From Scatosoma sp045632265 (lineage in GTDB: Bacteria; Bacillota; Clostridia; Christensenellales; Borkfalkiaceae), in contig JAZQWG010000003.1 in assembly GCA_045632265.1 (NCBI GenBank), positions 1 through 64,000 of the forward strand: a stretch of 64,000 nt of DNA, in the 5' to 3' direction. Made by a program: the position numbers and the translations under genes. Under the pieces are notes generated by a model. That model was not told the origin of the DNA. It saw only the letters and a list, made by a program, of their open reading frames with translations, and made no database searches. The number at the start of each line of letters is the position of its first letter. Position 1 is the stretch's first letter. Shown here piece after piece: positions 8,341-15,648 of the stretch.

Positions 8341-9771
8341 TTAGTACGCGCGAGCGTAAACGATAACATGCTCGGCTTTCTTACCGCAAACGGCACACGT
8401 TTCCGCACTTTCGCCTTCCGCGTATACACGCGCGGTTGCGCCCGTTTCTTCTTTAATCTTGTCTTCGCAAGCACGGCAGCCGCACCAACCCGCTTTCACA
8501 AAGTTGCCTTCGTCAACACCCGCCAAAATACCTTGCATATCGTCTGCATAAACGATTCGGCTATCTCTACGCGCACGAGCCGCTTCCAACATATCCTTTT
8601 GAACGGTTTTCAAAATATCCTTTACGCTGTCCGCTGCGTTTTCCAAAGCGTATTCCGCTTTTTCACACGTATCACGTCTTGCGCAAATCATTTTGCCCGC
8701 TTCAATATCTCTCGGGCCAAGTTCGATACGGACGGGAACACCCTTCATTTCCCACTCGTTAAACTTCCAGCCGGGGCTGTTATCGGTGGCGTCAAGCGTC
8801 ACGCGGATACCCGCTTCTTCCAATTCCTTTTTCAAGTTTTCGCACGCTTCGACAACGCCGGGTTTTCTTGCAGCGATGGGCACGATTACGCATTGAATAG
8901 GCGCAACAACGGGCGGGAATACCAAACCTCTTTCGTCGCCGTGCGTCATAATGATTGCACCGATTAAGCGGGTGGAAACGCCAAACGACGTCGTGTATGC
9001 CGTTTGCAAACCGCCTTCCGCGCCTTGATATTCGATATTGAACGCCTTTGCAAAGTTTTGTCCCAAGTAGTGAGAAGTACCCGATTGCAAGCTTTTGCCG
9101 TCTCTCATCATTGCTTCCATCGTGTAGGTTGCAACAGCGCCCGCAAAACGTTCTTTTTCCGTCTTTCTACCCGTAAGCACGGGGATAGCAAGACAGCTTT
9201 CCATAAATTCTTTATACAAGTTAAGCATTGCAAGCGTAAATTCTTCCGCTTCTTCCGCCGTCACGTGCGCCGTGTGACCTTCGTGCCACAAGAATTCGCT
9301 TGTACGAAGAAAAGGACGGGTGGTTTTTTCCCAACGCATAACGTTGCACCATTGATTTACCTTCAAGGGCAAATCACGATACGATTGCACCCATTTGGAC
9401 ATCATCGTGCCGATAATCGTTTCGGACGTGGGACGGATTGCCAAAGGTTCGGCAAGTTCTTCCCCGCCAGCGTGCGTGACAACTGCCACTTCGGGCGCAA
9501 AACCTTCAACGTGTTCCGCTTCTTTCGTGAAATAACTCATGGGGATAAGCAAAGGGAAATATGCGTTTTGCACGCCTTGTTTTGCAAAGCGAACGTTTAA
9601 TTCCTTTTGGATATTTTCCCAAATTGCATAACCGTAAGGACGAATTACCATCGTACCTTTTACAGGACCGTAGTCAACGAGCTTCGTTTTCAATACTACG
9701 TCAGTATACCATTGCGGGAAATCAGCGTTGATGTCCGCAATTTGTTCTACAAATTGATTTTCTTTTGCCAT
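8341..9771 (-). CDS. proS: Prolyl-tRNA synthetase, eukaryote/archaeal-like (type 3)
   Basis: The 476-residue cytosolic class II synthetase charges tRNA-Pro. It lacks the roughly 180-residue editing insertion of the common bacterial ProRS and instead ends with a zinc-binding C-terminal domain (GWCGCRACEDK, about 422-432, and CAVCGKK, about 459-465) and a terminal Tyr, as in the archaeal/eukaryote-like type. Motif 2 (RWEKTTRPFLRTSEF, about 145-160) and the SGTSHYLGQNFAKAF segment (about 228-242) are clear. A ribosome binding site GAGGTG lies 7 bases before the ATG. The gene follows two membrane-protein genes on the same strand, with only a weak hairpin between, so some read-through is possible. 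Confidence 0.95.
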   Translation of the reverse strand: MAKENQFVEQIADINADFPQWYTDVVLKTKLVDYGPVKGTMVIRPYGYAIWENIQKELNVRFAKQGVQNAYFPLLIPMSYFTKEAEHVEGFAPEVAVVTHAGGEELAEPLAIRPTSETIIGTMMSKWVQSYRDLPLKVNQWCNVMRWEKTTRPFLRTSEFLWHEGHTAHVTAEEAEEFTLAMLNLYKEFMESCLAIPVLTGRKTEKERFAGAVATYTMEAMMRDGKSLQSGTSHYLGQNFAKAFNIEYQGAEGGLQTAYTTSFGVSTRLIGAIIMTHGDERGLVFPPVVAPIQCVIVPIAARKPGVVEACENLKKELEEAGIRVTLDATDNSPGWKFNEWEMKGVPVRIELGPRDIEAGKMICARRDTCEKAEYALENAADSVKDILKTVQKDMLEAARARRDSRIVYADDMQGILAGVDEGNFVKAGWCGCRACEDKIKEETGATARVYAEGESAETCAVCGKKAEHVIVYARAY

Positions 9772-9820
9772 AATAACACCTCTACCCGTACTCGGGCGTT
9801 TTACACTTTTTTCATAAACT

Positions 9821-9842
9821 CACCCCTCCTTTTCGAGGGGTG
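9821..9842 (-). terminator. Weak terminator between a membrane-protein gene and proS
   Basis: The stem CACCCCTC/GAGGGGTG is strong, but the minus-strand tail is only AGTTTATG, so termination is probably partial. Confidence 0.45.
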
Positions 9843-9849
9843 AAAAACT

Positions 9850-11415
9850 TTATTGTTTTTTATTCTTTACAAACGTTTTGAATTTGCGAAGTTCGAACAC
9901 CTTATCGCATTTAGGGCAACGATGATAGGGCGACGTATCTCTTGCCGCCAACACTTTGCCGCATTGCGGGCAGTACACTTTATATACTCTGTTGGGGTTC
10001 ATCTCAAAATCTTCTACCGTCGTTTCCGTTTCTTCGTCCGTATCTTCCGTGGCTTGTTCTTTCGCTTCTTCAGCAGCCGTCATAGGCGAAGGCGAAGGGA
10101 GCAAGTTTGCAGGAGCGGGAGCAGGCGCCAAGGGCACAAACGGGGTTTCCATCGTGCCGTTTTGAGGGAATGCACAGAATACGGGCACGAAAATAGGTTG
10201 ATAAGGTTTGCCGTCGCCGCATTCCATCATCGTATAGGGATAAGGCATTTGCGGTTGGATAGGCAAAGCGTAAGGCGCGTTTTCCTTTTCAAGTTCTTCT
10301 TCGTCAGCAAGAACGGGATCTTCGTCCGTTTCTTCTTCCACGCGTTTTTTATCTTTTGCCTTGAAAAGGCAATCGAACAAGAAACCGCCAAGTGCAATCA
10401 ACGCCGCCCAAAGCATAGGCATATTCAATGCAGCGCTTTCCCCTTCTTTAAGACCGATACCGATGAACGGGAAAATCAATTCCGCCGCAAACATAATCGT
10501 AAGCGCACAAGCGAACACGGAAAAGTTCTTAATGCCCGTCGTGTGGTTGCAATTACGGCTGTATTCGGTGGAAGCCGTCGTGTGCTTAATCATAACCGTC
10601 AAGAAGATGAACGCAAGCATTTCCACGTAAACGGGGAATGCGTTGACGTTGATGATATACATCTTGTTCTTTTCAACGATAATTTGCGTGAGCATGTTTT
10701 CAAAGCTATCCGCAAGCACGCTTGCTTTCATAAGGAAGATAAGCACGCCCGCCAAAACAGCTACTTGGACAAAGTTGCGTACGAAATAGATAAATACGCC
10801 GTGGTCACGTTTTTGTTCGATAATTTTGCCGCCCGTCGTAAACAAAGGCACGTTGCCTTCCATTGCGCCGCAAACGAAGCGAATAAGAAGGGCTACGCCA
10901 AGCACGATAGCGCCGCCAAGCGTAAGGGCGGGCGTAGAGCCAAGCGTGAGCAATGCAAACAACAAGTAGAATACTGCAACTGCCGCAAACGAGCTTGCAA
11001 AACGTCTGCCAAGCGCGTCCATTGCATACATATTGCGGTTGAAACCATTTACGTAGCTTGCCTTCTTTTTGAAAAGCCAGTTAAGCTTACCAAGCGCACG
11101 GAATACGTTGATAAGAAGGATAAGAAGCAATACGAAATACAAGATAAATTGCAAAAGAGCAATGATGGAAGCGGGCGTTTGGAAGATTGCACCCAAACCC
11201 GTGTTCAACAAACCTCTAAGCCCGTCGTACGCCGATACGACTGCTTTTTTACCGCAGCAAAAGAGCGCCGTGCCGTTCATAAGCGGCATAAGCAACGCCG
11301 CCACGAAAAGCCCTATCGTTGCAAATAAATAGATGATACCTACCGATTTTGCACGGCTATGTACTTCGCTTACTCGTCTTTTCAAAAGCCCCGCTTTCGA
11401 TTGAATACGTTTCAT
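9850..11415 (-). CDS. Polytopic membrane protein with C-terminal zinc ribbon (unknown function)
   Basis: I do not recognise the family. The 521-residue protein has about eight transmembrane segments (about 25-360), then an acidic Glu/Asp-rich linker, a Pro/Ala-rich stretch (about 395-460) and a cytoplasmic zinc ribbon near the end (CPQCGK and CPKCDK, about 488-510). It is a paralogue of the protein encoded just upstream: both share a WLFKKKAS segment, GFNRNMYAMD, a [KE]IIE[QE]KR loop and a VRNF[VL]QV helix start. The zinc ribbon is absent from the shorter copy. The start codon has AAGGAG 13 bases upstream. The gap to the paralogue is 25 bases, so the two are co-transcribed. Confidence 0.75.
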   Translation of the reverse strand: MKRIQSKAGLLKRRVSEVHSRAKSVGIIYLFATIGLFVAALLMPLMNGTALFCCGKKAVVSAYDGLRGLLNTGLGAIFQTPASIIALLQFILYFVLLLILLINVFRALGKLNWLFKKKASYVNGFNRNMYAMDALGRRFASSFAAVAVFYLLFALLTLGSTPALTLGGAIVLGVALLIRFVCGAMEGNVPLFTTGGKIIEQKRDHGVFIYFVRNFVQVAVLAGVLIFLMKASVLADSFENMLTQIIVEKNKMYIINVNAFPVYVEMLAFIFLTVMIKHTTASTEYSRNCNHTTGIKNFSVFACALTIMFAAELIFPFIGIGLKEGESAALNMPMLWAALIALGGFLFDCLFKAKDKKRVEEETDEDPVLADEEELEKENAPYALPIQPQMPYPYTMMECGDGKPYQPIFVPVFCAFPQNGTMETPFVPLAPAPAPANLLPSPSPMTAAEEAKEQATEDTDEETETTVEDFEMNPNRVYKVYCPQCGKVLAARDTSPYHRCPKCDKVFELRKFKTFVKNKKQ

Positions 11416-11440
11416 AAACTATTCGTTCTCCTTTTCGCTT

Positions 11441-12616
11441 TTAGTTTTGATTGTCTTGCCCTTGCGAAGGCATAGGAAGATATATAGGGGGAAGAATTTG
11501 CGGTTGAACAACGACTTCTTGTTCTTCTTGTTCCATCGCCCCGTCCAAATACTTGGTTGCATCTACGTCGTCGGGATTCGCTTCCTTTACTTTGGGGAAT
11601 TTACGAAGACAGCAGTTGATAATGAACGCCACCAACTCTACGCCCGCCATCGCCATGTAGAATGCGTCGATAGGCAATTTGTAGCATACCGAATAGAACA
11701 CCGTCGTACCAAGCGAGATAAGGAAGGACAAGAAGGAAAACCATGCAAAAGCTTTTCTACCAGGCGTTTGCGTGCCCGTAGGTTCAAATTCCTTCGTGCC
11801 AAGCGCATAACAAATCATGCAAATACCAAACACCAACAAAAGCACTCTCGCCACAAGCAAGATAAGCGTTTTCATTTCAAAAAGGCTCGATTGCAATTCG
11901 CCCGACATAAGCGCCTTGATTGCGCCTGCGGATTTTACAAAGAAGAACATGAACGCAAGCGTGAACACAACTTGCAAGAAGTTGCGCACAAACGCACCGA
12001 ACGTACCCACTTTGCGTTTTTCTTCGATGATTTCGCCATCCACCGTGAAAAGGCTAGTGTTGCCCGCCAAAAGTCCGCAAAGGAAATGGAAGAACAAGCC
12101 AACGCCAAGGATTCCACCGCCGATAACGACGTTAAGTTTCACGTCGCTTGCAATAGTTGCGATTATGAAAAGCACGCACACGATTGTTTTGAACGCAGAC
12201 GAATACGCTTTTTCGATGTCGTCCATTGCGTACATATTGCGGTTGAAGCCGTACAACTTACTTGCTTTCTTTTTGAAAAGCCAGTTCATATTGCAAAGGG
12301 AGCCGATAAGTTTCACAAACACCACAAGCAACATTACGGCGTACAAAACGGCAATCGTCAACGAAACGAGATTGCTAAAAAGCACGTTCAAAAGACCGCC
12401 CTCTTTCGTCAACGTCGTAAACGGTTTCCAGAAAGCGAATACGCCCACTGCGCCGTTTGCAAACGTGATCGGTTGCAAGCACGCCAAGCCAAACAACACC
12501 GCCATAGCGATGACGTAAAGGGTGCCCACCCACTTTGCTCTACATTGCATTTTTTTGATGCAATGCTTGATATGTAAATACTTTTTGGGGGCTTTTTTTT
12601 GTGCGATAGAAGCCAT
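11441..12616 (-). CDS. Polytopic membrane protein, paralogue of its downstream neighbour (unknown function)
   Basis: This 391-residue protein has about eight hydrophobic segments and a short acidic/Gln-rich tail (about 350-391). It shares the NWLFKKKAS, GFNRNMYAMD, EIIEEKR and VRNFLQV motifs with the 521-residue neighbour, so the pair arose by duplication, with one copy gaining or losing the zinc ribbon. I start it at 12616, where GGAGG lies 6 bases upstream; an earlier in-frame ATG at 12706 has no ribosome binding site and would add a non-membrane extension overlapping the leader. It is first in the transcript from the promoter at 12715-12743. No function can be assigned. Confidence 0.75.
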   Translation of the reverse strand: MASIAQKKAPKKYLHIKHCIKKMQCRAKWVGTLYVIAMAVLFGLACLQPITFANGAVGVFAFWKPFTTLTKEGGLLNVLFSNLVSLTIAVLYAVMLLVVFVKLIGSLCNMNWLFKKKASKLYGFNRNMYAMDDIEKAYSSAFKTIVCVLFIIATIASDVKLNVVIGGGILGVGLFFHFLCGLLAGNTSLFTVDGEIIEEKRKVGTFGAFVRNFLQVVFTLAFMFFFVKSAGAIKALMSGELQSSLFEMKTLILLVARVLLLVFGICMICYALGTKEFEPTGTQTPGRKAFAWFSFLSFLISLGTTVFYSVCYKLPIDAFYMAMAGVELVAFIINCCLRKFPKVKEANPDDVDATKYLDGAMEQEEQEVVVQPQILPPIYLPMPSQGQDNQN

Positions 12617-12714
12617 AACCCACCTCCGTTTATTTCCTTGAAAAAATCTTTTTGGCGCCTTACTGAAAAAACAGTAAAACACCAAGCGGATACACTTAAT
12701 TAACAATTAACACT

Positions 12715-12743
12715 ATTATATCGCGCTTTGCGCGCGTTGTCAA
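12715..12743 (-). promoter_or_regulatory. Promoter of the paralogous membrane-protein operon, with palindromic spacer
   Basis: Minus strand TTGACA (12738-12743), 17-base spacer, TATAAT (12715-12720). The spacer holds a GC palindrome (CGCGC-TTT-GCGCG, 12722-12734), which could be a repressor site. The leader also has a small TTACTG/CAGTAA hairpin. Confidence 0.75.
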
Positions 12744-12775
12744 TATACCCACGCAAAAATTCTATGCGAAAAACT

Positions 12776-13321
12776 TTATTTTTTTCTCTTTTTCTTGCAA
12801 AATTCTTTCTCGTAAGCGTGGATACATTTTCCGATGATTTCCATTGCTTCGTCACGGTGGCAAATTTCCTTTACAGTCGTTTGTTTGTGTTCAAGCGATT
12901 TGTACACTTCAAAGAAGTGCATCATTTCCTCGAAAATGTGTTTGGGCAATTCTTGAATATCGTAATAATCTTTATACGAAGGATCGTTGCAAGGGATTGC
13001 AATTATCTTCTCGTCAAGCGAGCCCCCGTCAACCATCTTGATAACGCCGATGGGATAGCAGGTGACGAGCGTTGCGGGATAAATCGTTTCCCCACAAAGG
13101 ACGAGTACGTCCAAAGGGTCGCCGTCTTCCGCCAAGGTGCGGGGGATAAAACCGTAGTTTGCGGGATACACAGTCGACGTGAACAACACCCTATCAAGTT
13201 TCAATAAACCCGTTTCTTTATCCAGTTCGTATTTCGCTTTGCAGCCTTTGGGAATTTCAATAAATGCCTCAAATTGTTTCGGCGTAATTCTCTCCGCCGA
13301 AAGATCGTGCCAAACGTTCAT
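12776..13321 (-). CDS. ppa: Inorganic pyrophosphatase, family I
   Basis: The enzyme hydrolyses pyrophosphate to two phosphates, pulling biosynthetic reactions forward in the cytosol. At 181 residues it is the normal size of a bacterial family I enzyme. Visible active-site segments are KYELDK (about 30-35), YPANYGFIPRT (about 52-62) and the metal-binding EDGDPLDVLV (about 64-73). I start at 13321, where AGGAGA lies upstream at normal spacing; an in-frame ATG eight codons earlier would destroy that spacing. A consensus-like promoter sits 54 bases upstream. The C-terminus is unusually Lys/Arg-rich (KKKRKK). Confidence 0.95.
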   Translation of the reverse strand: MNVWHDLSAERITPKQFEAFIEIPKGCKAKYELDKETGLLKLDRVLFTSTVYPANYGFIPRTLAEDGDPLDVLVLCGETIYPATLVTCYPIGVIKMVDGGSLDEKIIAIPCNDPSYKDYYDIQELPKHIFEEMMHFFEVYKSLEHKQTTVKEICHRDEAMEIIGKCIHAYEKEFCKKKRKK

Positions 13322-13374
13322 GTTTTTCTCTCCTAATTTCTTCAATTTTTCTCTTTGTTTTTCTATGCCATATC

Positions 13375-13403
13375 ATTGTAGCACATTTTGATTTTTTTAG
13401 CAA
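13375..13403 (-). promoter_or_regulatory. Promoter of ppa
   Basis: Minus strand TTGCTA (13398-13403), 17-base spacer, TACAAT (13375-13380). Confidence 0.65.
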
Positions 13404-13692
13404 GAATATGCACCTATCTTTTCCTTCTTTTTTGGCAATTTTTTTACTTTTTTCTTTTATAAGAAAAGTTTTCTAGCCCCGCTCTTACCTTAATGAAAGA
13501 GCCAAAACGCCCCCTTTTTACCCTATTTTACGCCACCATGTATGCGTTGAAACACATTTTTTGCATAAATAAATCAAGCAAAAATCATCCGAGAAATTTG
13601 CCCGATTTTTGGGTAGTTTTTGGTCAATTTTTTTGGGTAAAAATACGCAATTTTAGACAAAAAAATGATACGATTTTTGCCTTATTTTTTAT
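13404..13692. other. AT-rich intergenic stretch with no recognised feature
   Basis: The region is T-rich between ppa and the tRNA-Ser repeat region. One 75-codon ORF reads through it but has no ribosome binding site and a low-complexity Phe/Leu-rich product; I see no gene or RNA here. Confidence 0.6.
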
Positions 13693-13770
13693 ACTTTTTC
13701 ATCTTTTATTGCTCGCGTGAACTCGTGCCAATCCACGCTTTCAAGCAACACGTTTTACGCCAAAAAACGG
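13693..13770. repeat. 78-bp direct repeat, copy 1, near tRNA-Ser
   Basis: This copy is identical to the one at 13838-13915 except for two bases. Inside is TGAACTCGTGCCA, which also occurs in the tRNA-Ser gene (reverse strand of the T arm and variable-loop side). The copy begins with ACTTTTTCATC and ends with CCAAAAAACGG, the sequence that leads into the tRNA terminator in copy 2. Confidence 0.85.
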
Positions 13771-13837
13771 CGCAAAAGACGACATTACTCGCTTCGCTCG
13801 TAGCTTCGCAATAAACCATTATTTGCGCCCTTTTCTT

Positions 13838-13915
13838 ACTTTTTCATCTTTTATTGCTCGCGTGAACTCGTGCTAATTCACGCTTTCAAGCAACACGTTT
13901 TACGCCAAAAAACGG
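13838..13915. repeat. 78-bp direct repeat, copy 2, abutting the tRNA-Ser terminator
   Basis: This is the second copy of the 78-bp repeat. Its right end merges with the terminator of the tRNA-Ser gene. The 67 bases between the copies begin with GGCGCAAAAGACGA, which closely resembles the encoded 3' end of the tRNA (GGCGCAGAAGACGA), so the array looks like a decayed tandem duplication of the tRNA region. Confidence 0.85.
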
Positions 13916-13936
13916 ACGGCAACAATGCCGTCCGTT
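13911..13936 (-). terminator. Terminator of tRNA-Ser
   Basis: An 11-bp stem (AACGGACGGCA/TGCCGTCCGTT) is followed on the minus strand by a T-run, directly after the tRNA 3' end. Confidence 0.85.
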
Positions 13937-13938
13937 TT

Positions 13939-14029
13939 TGGCGCAGAAGACGAGATTTGAACTCGTGCCACCAGTTATGATGCTACTCCCTTAGCAGGGG
14001 AGCCCCTTGAGCCTCTTGGGTACTTCTGC
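13939..14029 (-). tRNA. tRNA-Ser, anticodon GCU
   Basis: The 91-nt gene on the minus strand has a GCAGAAG/CTTCTGC acceptor stem, discriminator G and an encoded CCA. The anticodon loop CTGCTAA carries GCT, which reads AGC/AGU serine codons, and the long variable arm is typical of tRNA-Ser. The T arm contains GTTCAAATC. Confidence 0.95.
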
Positions 14030-14054
14030 ATGGCTCAATCTCAAAAGCTATATT

Positions 14055-14083
14055 ACTATATCATATTTTTTTCGCCTTGTCAA
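14055..14083 (-). promoter_or_regulatory. Promoter of tRNA-Ser
   Basis: Minus strand TTGACA (14078-14083), 17-base spacer, TATAGT (14055-14060), about 25 bases before the mature 5' end. Confidence 0.75.
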
Positions 14084-14245
14084 AGCTTTTTGCCGTGAAA
14101 AATGAAAAAACTTTTTGAAAATTACACGCATTATCTTCCCGCGCGCAACTTATATGAAAAACTGTCAATTTTATACTTTCAAATACTTGATTTTTTTGAC
14201 AAAATGTTTTACAATTAAATCGCAATAAATTTATTGAGGTGCATC

Positions 14246-14968
14246 ATGAACGTTATTATCACGGAAAATTATGAAGAAATGAGCAAAAAGGCTGCCGAAA
14301 TTATTATCGACATCGTTAAAAACAACCCCAACGCTATCCTTGGGCTTGCAACCGGTTCGAGCCCTATCGGCACTTACAAAAACATGATTAAAGACCACAA
14401 GGAAAACGGCACGTCCTACAAAAACGTAAAATCCGTCAACCTTGACGAATACGTTGGCCTTACCAAAGACCACGACCAAAGCTACGCTTACTTTATGCGT
14501 ACCAACCTTTTCGATTACATCGATATCGACCAAGCAAACACCAACCTTCCTTGCGGCAGCGCAGCGGATACGCAAAAGGAATGCGACCGTTATAACGCGC
14601 TTTTGGAAACGATGAAACAAGACGTGCAAGTGCTTGGCCTTGGCTCGAACGGCCACATCGGTTTCAACGAACCCAACACCCCCTTTGAATCGGTTACCCA
14701 CCTTGTTGACCTTACGGAAAACACCATTAAAGACAACTCTCGTTTGTTCGCTTCTATCGACGAAGTTCCCCGTCAAGCGCTTTCCATGGGTATCAAAAAC
14801 ATCATGCAAGCAAAATCTATCCTTATGGTTGTTTCGGGCAAGAACAAAGCTGAAGCTGTTAAAGGCATGGTGAAAGGCGAAGTTACCCCCGCCCTTCCCG
14901 CTTCCGTTTTGCAACTTCACCCCTTCGTCACCATCGTTTGCGACAAGGACGCTGCAAGCTTGCTTTAA
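14246..14968 (+). CDS. nagB: Glucosamine-6-phosphate deaminase
   Basis: The 240-residue cytosolic enzyme converts glucosamine-6-phosphate to fructose-6-phosphate and ammonia, feeding amino sugars into glycolysis. It starts with the family-typical MNVIITENYEEMS, then shows GLATGSSPIGTY (phosphate-binding loop, about 34-45), NLDEYVGL (about 65-72) and GLGSNGHIGFNEP (about 130-142) with the catalytic Asp/His elements. The ATG at 14246 has GAGGTG at normal spacing; the ATG four codons earlier lies inside that site. It stands alone: no nagA or transporter gene is adjacent, and a strong terminator follows. Confidence 0.95.
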   Translation: MNVIITENYEEMSKKAAEIIIDIVKNNPNAILGLATGSSPIGTYKNMIKDHKENGTSYKNVKSVNLDEYVGLTKDHDQSYAYFMRTNLFDYIDIDQANTNLPCGSAADTQKECDRYNALLETMKQDVQVLGLGSNGHIGFNEPNTPFESVTHLVDLTENTIKDNSRLFASIDEVPRQALSMGIKNIMQAKSILMVVSGKNKAEAVKGMVKGEVTPALPASVLQLHPFVTIVCDKDAASLL

Positions 14969-14993
14969 TAGCCAACTAAAATCAAATCTTTCT

Positions 14994-15023
14994 ACGCAAC
15001 GGTTTCCCCGTTGCGTATTTTTT
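14994..15023 (+). terminator. Terminator of nagB
   Basis: The stem ACGCAACGG/CCGTTGCGT is followed by ATTTTTTTAAT. Confidence 0.88.
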
Positions 15024-15076
15024 TAATAAAAAAATCCACAACAGCAAAAATAACCGCCTATTTTTTACGAAATTGC

Positions 15077-15106
15077 TTGACTTTTTTCGCGCGCGTATGA
15101 TAAAAT
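15077..15106 (+). promoter_or_regulatory. Promoter of the three-gene lipoprotein operon
   Basis: TTGACT (15077-15082), 18-base spacer containing a CGCGCGCG run, TAAAAT (15101-15106). The first lipoprotein gene starts about 100 bases downstream. Confidence 0.6.
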
Positions 15107-15209
15107 TATTGTAGTGTATTATGGCGTATTGTGGTTTTTTATGCAAAAACGGCAATATATCTCACACTTCAACAACGTTAGAAAAATATAAGATTTAGGA
15201 GAAAATATT

Positions 15210-15626
15210 ATGAAGATTTTCAAAAGAATTGGCGCACTTCTCGCAGCGGCTGTCCTTGCACTTGGCATGGGCACACTTGCAGCTTGTAACAACGGCGATG
15301 ACGGCGACGGCGCAGGCGCAGGCAACGGCGGCACGGAAGCCCGCACGGACGCATACACCATTTACGTAAAAGACGCAAGCGGCAACGCTATTGCAAACGT
15401 TCAAATCGGCATTTGCAAATACAACAAAACGACCGGTCAAAAATCCACTTGCTATGCACCCAAAACGACGGACGCAAACGGCAAAGTTGAATTTGACGCA
15501 AACGACAACATCGCTGAAGACGTTTACGCATTGAACACCGACCTTTTTGAAGATACCTACGAAGCGCAAACGCTTTACGTATTTGAAGCATACGGCGTAT
15601 ATACCGTAGTTCTTGCAGCAAAATAA
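15210..15626 (+). CDS. Small surface lipoprotein with prealbumin-like domain (unknown function)
   Basis: The 138-residue precursor has a basic N-terminus, a hydrophobic segment and a lipobox LAAC (Cys at about 26), so it should be lipidated and anchored to the outer face of the membrane. A Gly/Asp-rich linker follows, then a single beta-rich domain (about 48-138) of the KDASGNAIANVQIGI ... TTDANGKVEF type, which resembles carboxypeptidase-regulatory/prealbumin-like domains. Two extra cysteines (CKYN and TCYAP) could form a disulphide. It is the first gene of an operon with two further lipoproteins; the next begins 22 bases downstream and contains a related domain plus a thioredoxin domain, which hints at a redox link. 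Confidence 0.75.
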   Translation: MKIFKRIGALLAAAVLALGMGTLAACNNGDDGDGAGAGNGGTEARTDAYTIYVKDASGNAIANVQIGICKYNKTTGQKSTCYAPKTTDANGKVEFDANDNIAEDVYALNTDLFEDTYEAQTLYVFEAYGVYTVVLAAK

Positions 15627-15648
15627 TTCTACCATATAAGGAATTTTT

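Noticed and set aside
13493..13720. A 75-codon ORF between ppa and tRNA-Ser
   Set aside because: No ribosome binding site, Phe-rich composition, and it runs into the direct repeat.
14196..14220. Promoter of nagB from a TTGACA box at 14196
   Set aside because: No -10 box at acceptable spacing: the visible TACAAT and TTAAAT lie only 8 and 13 bases away, so I do not annotate it.
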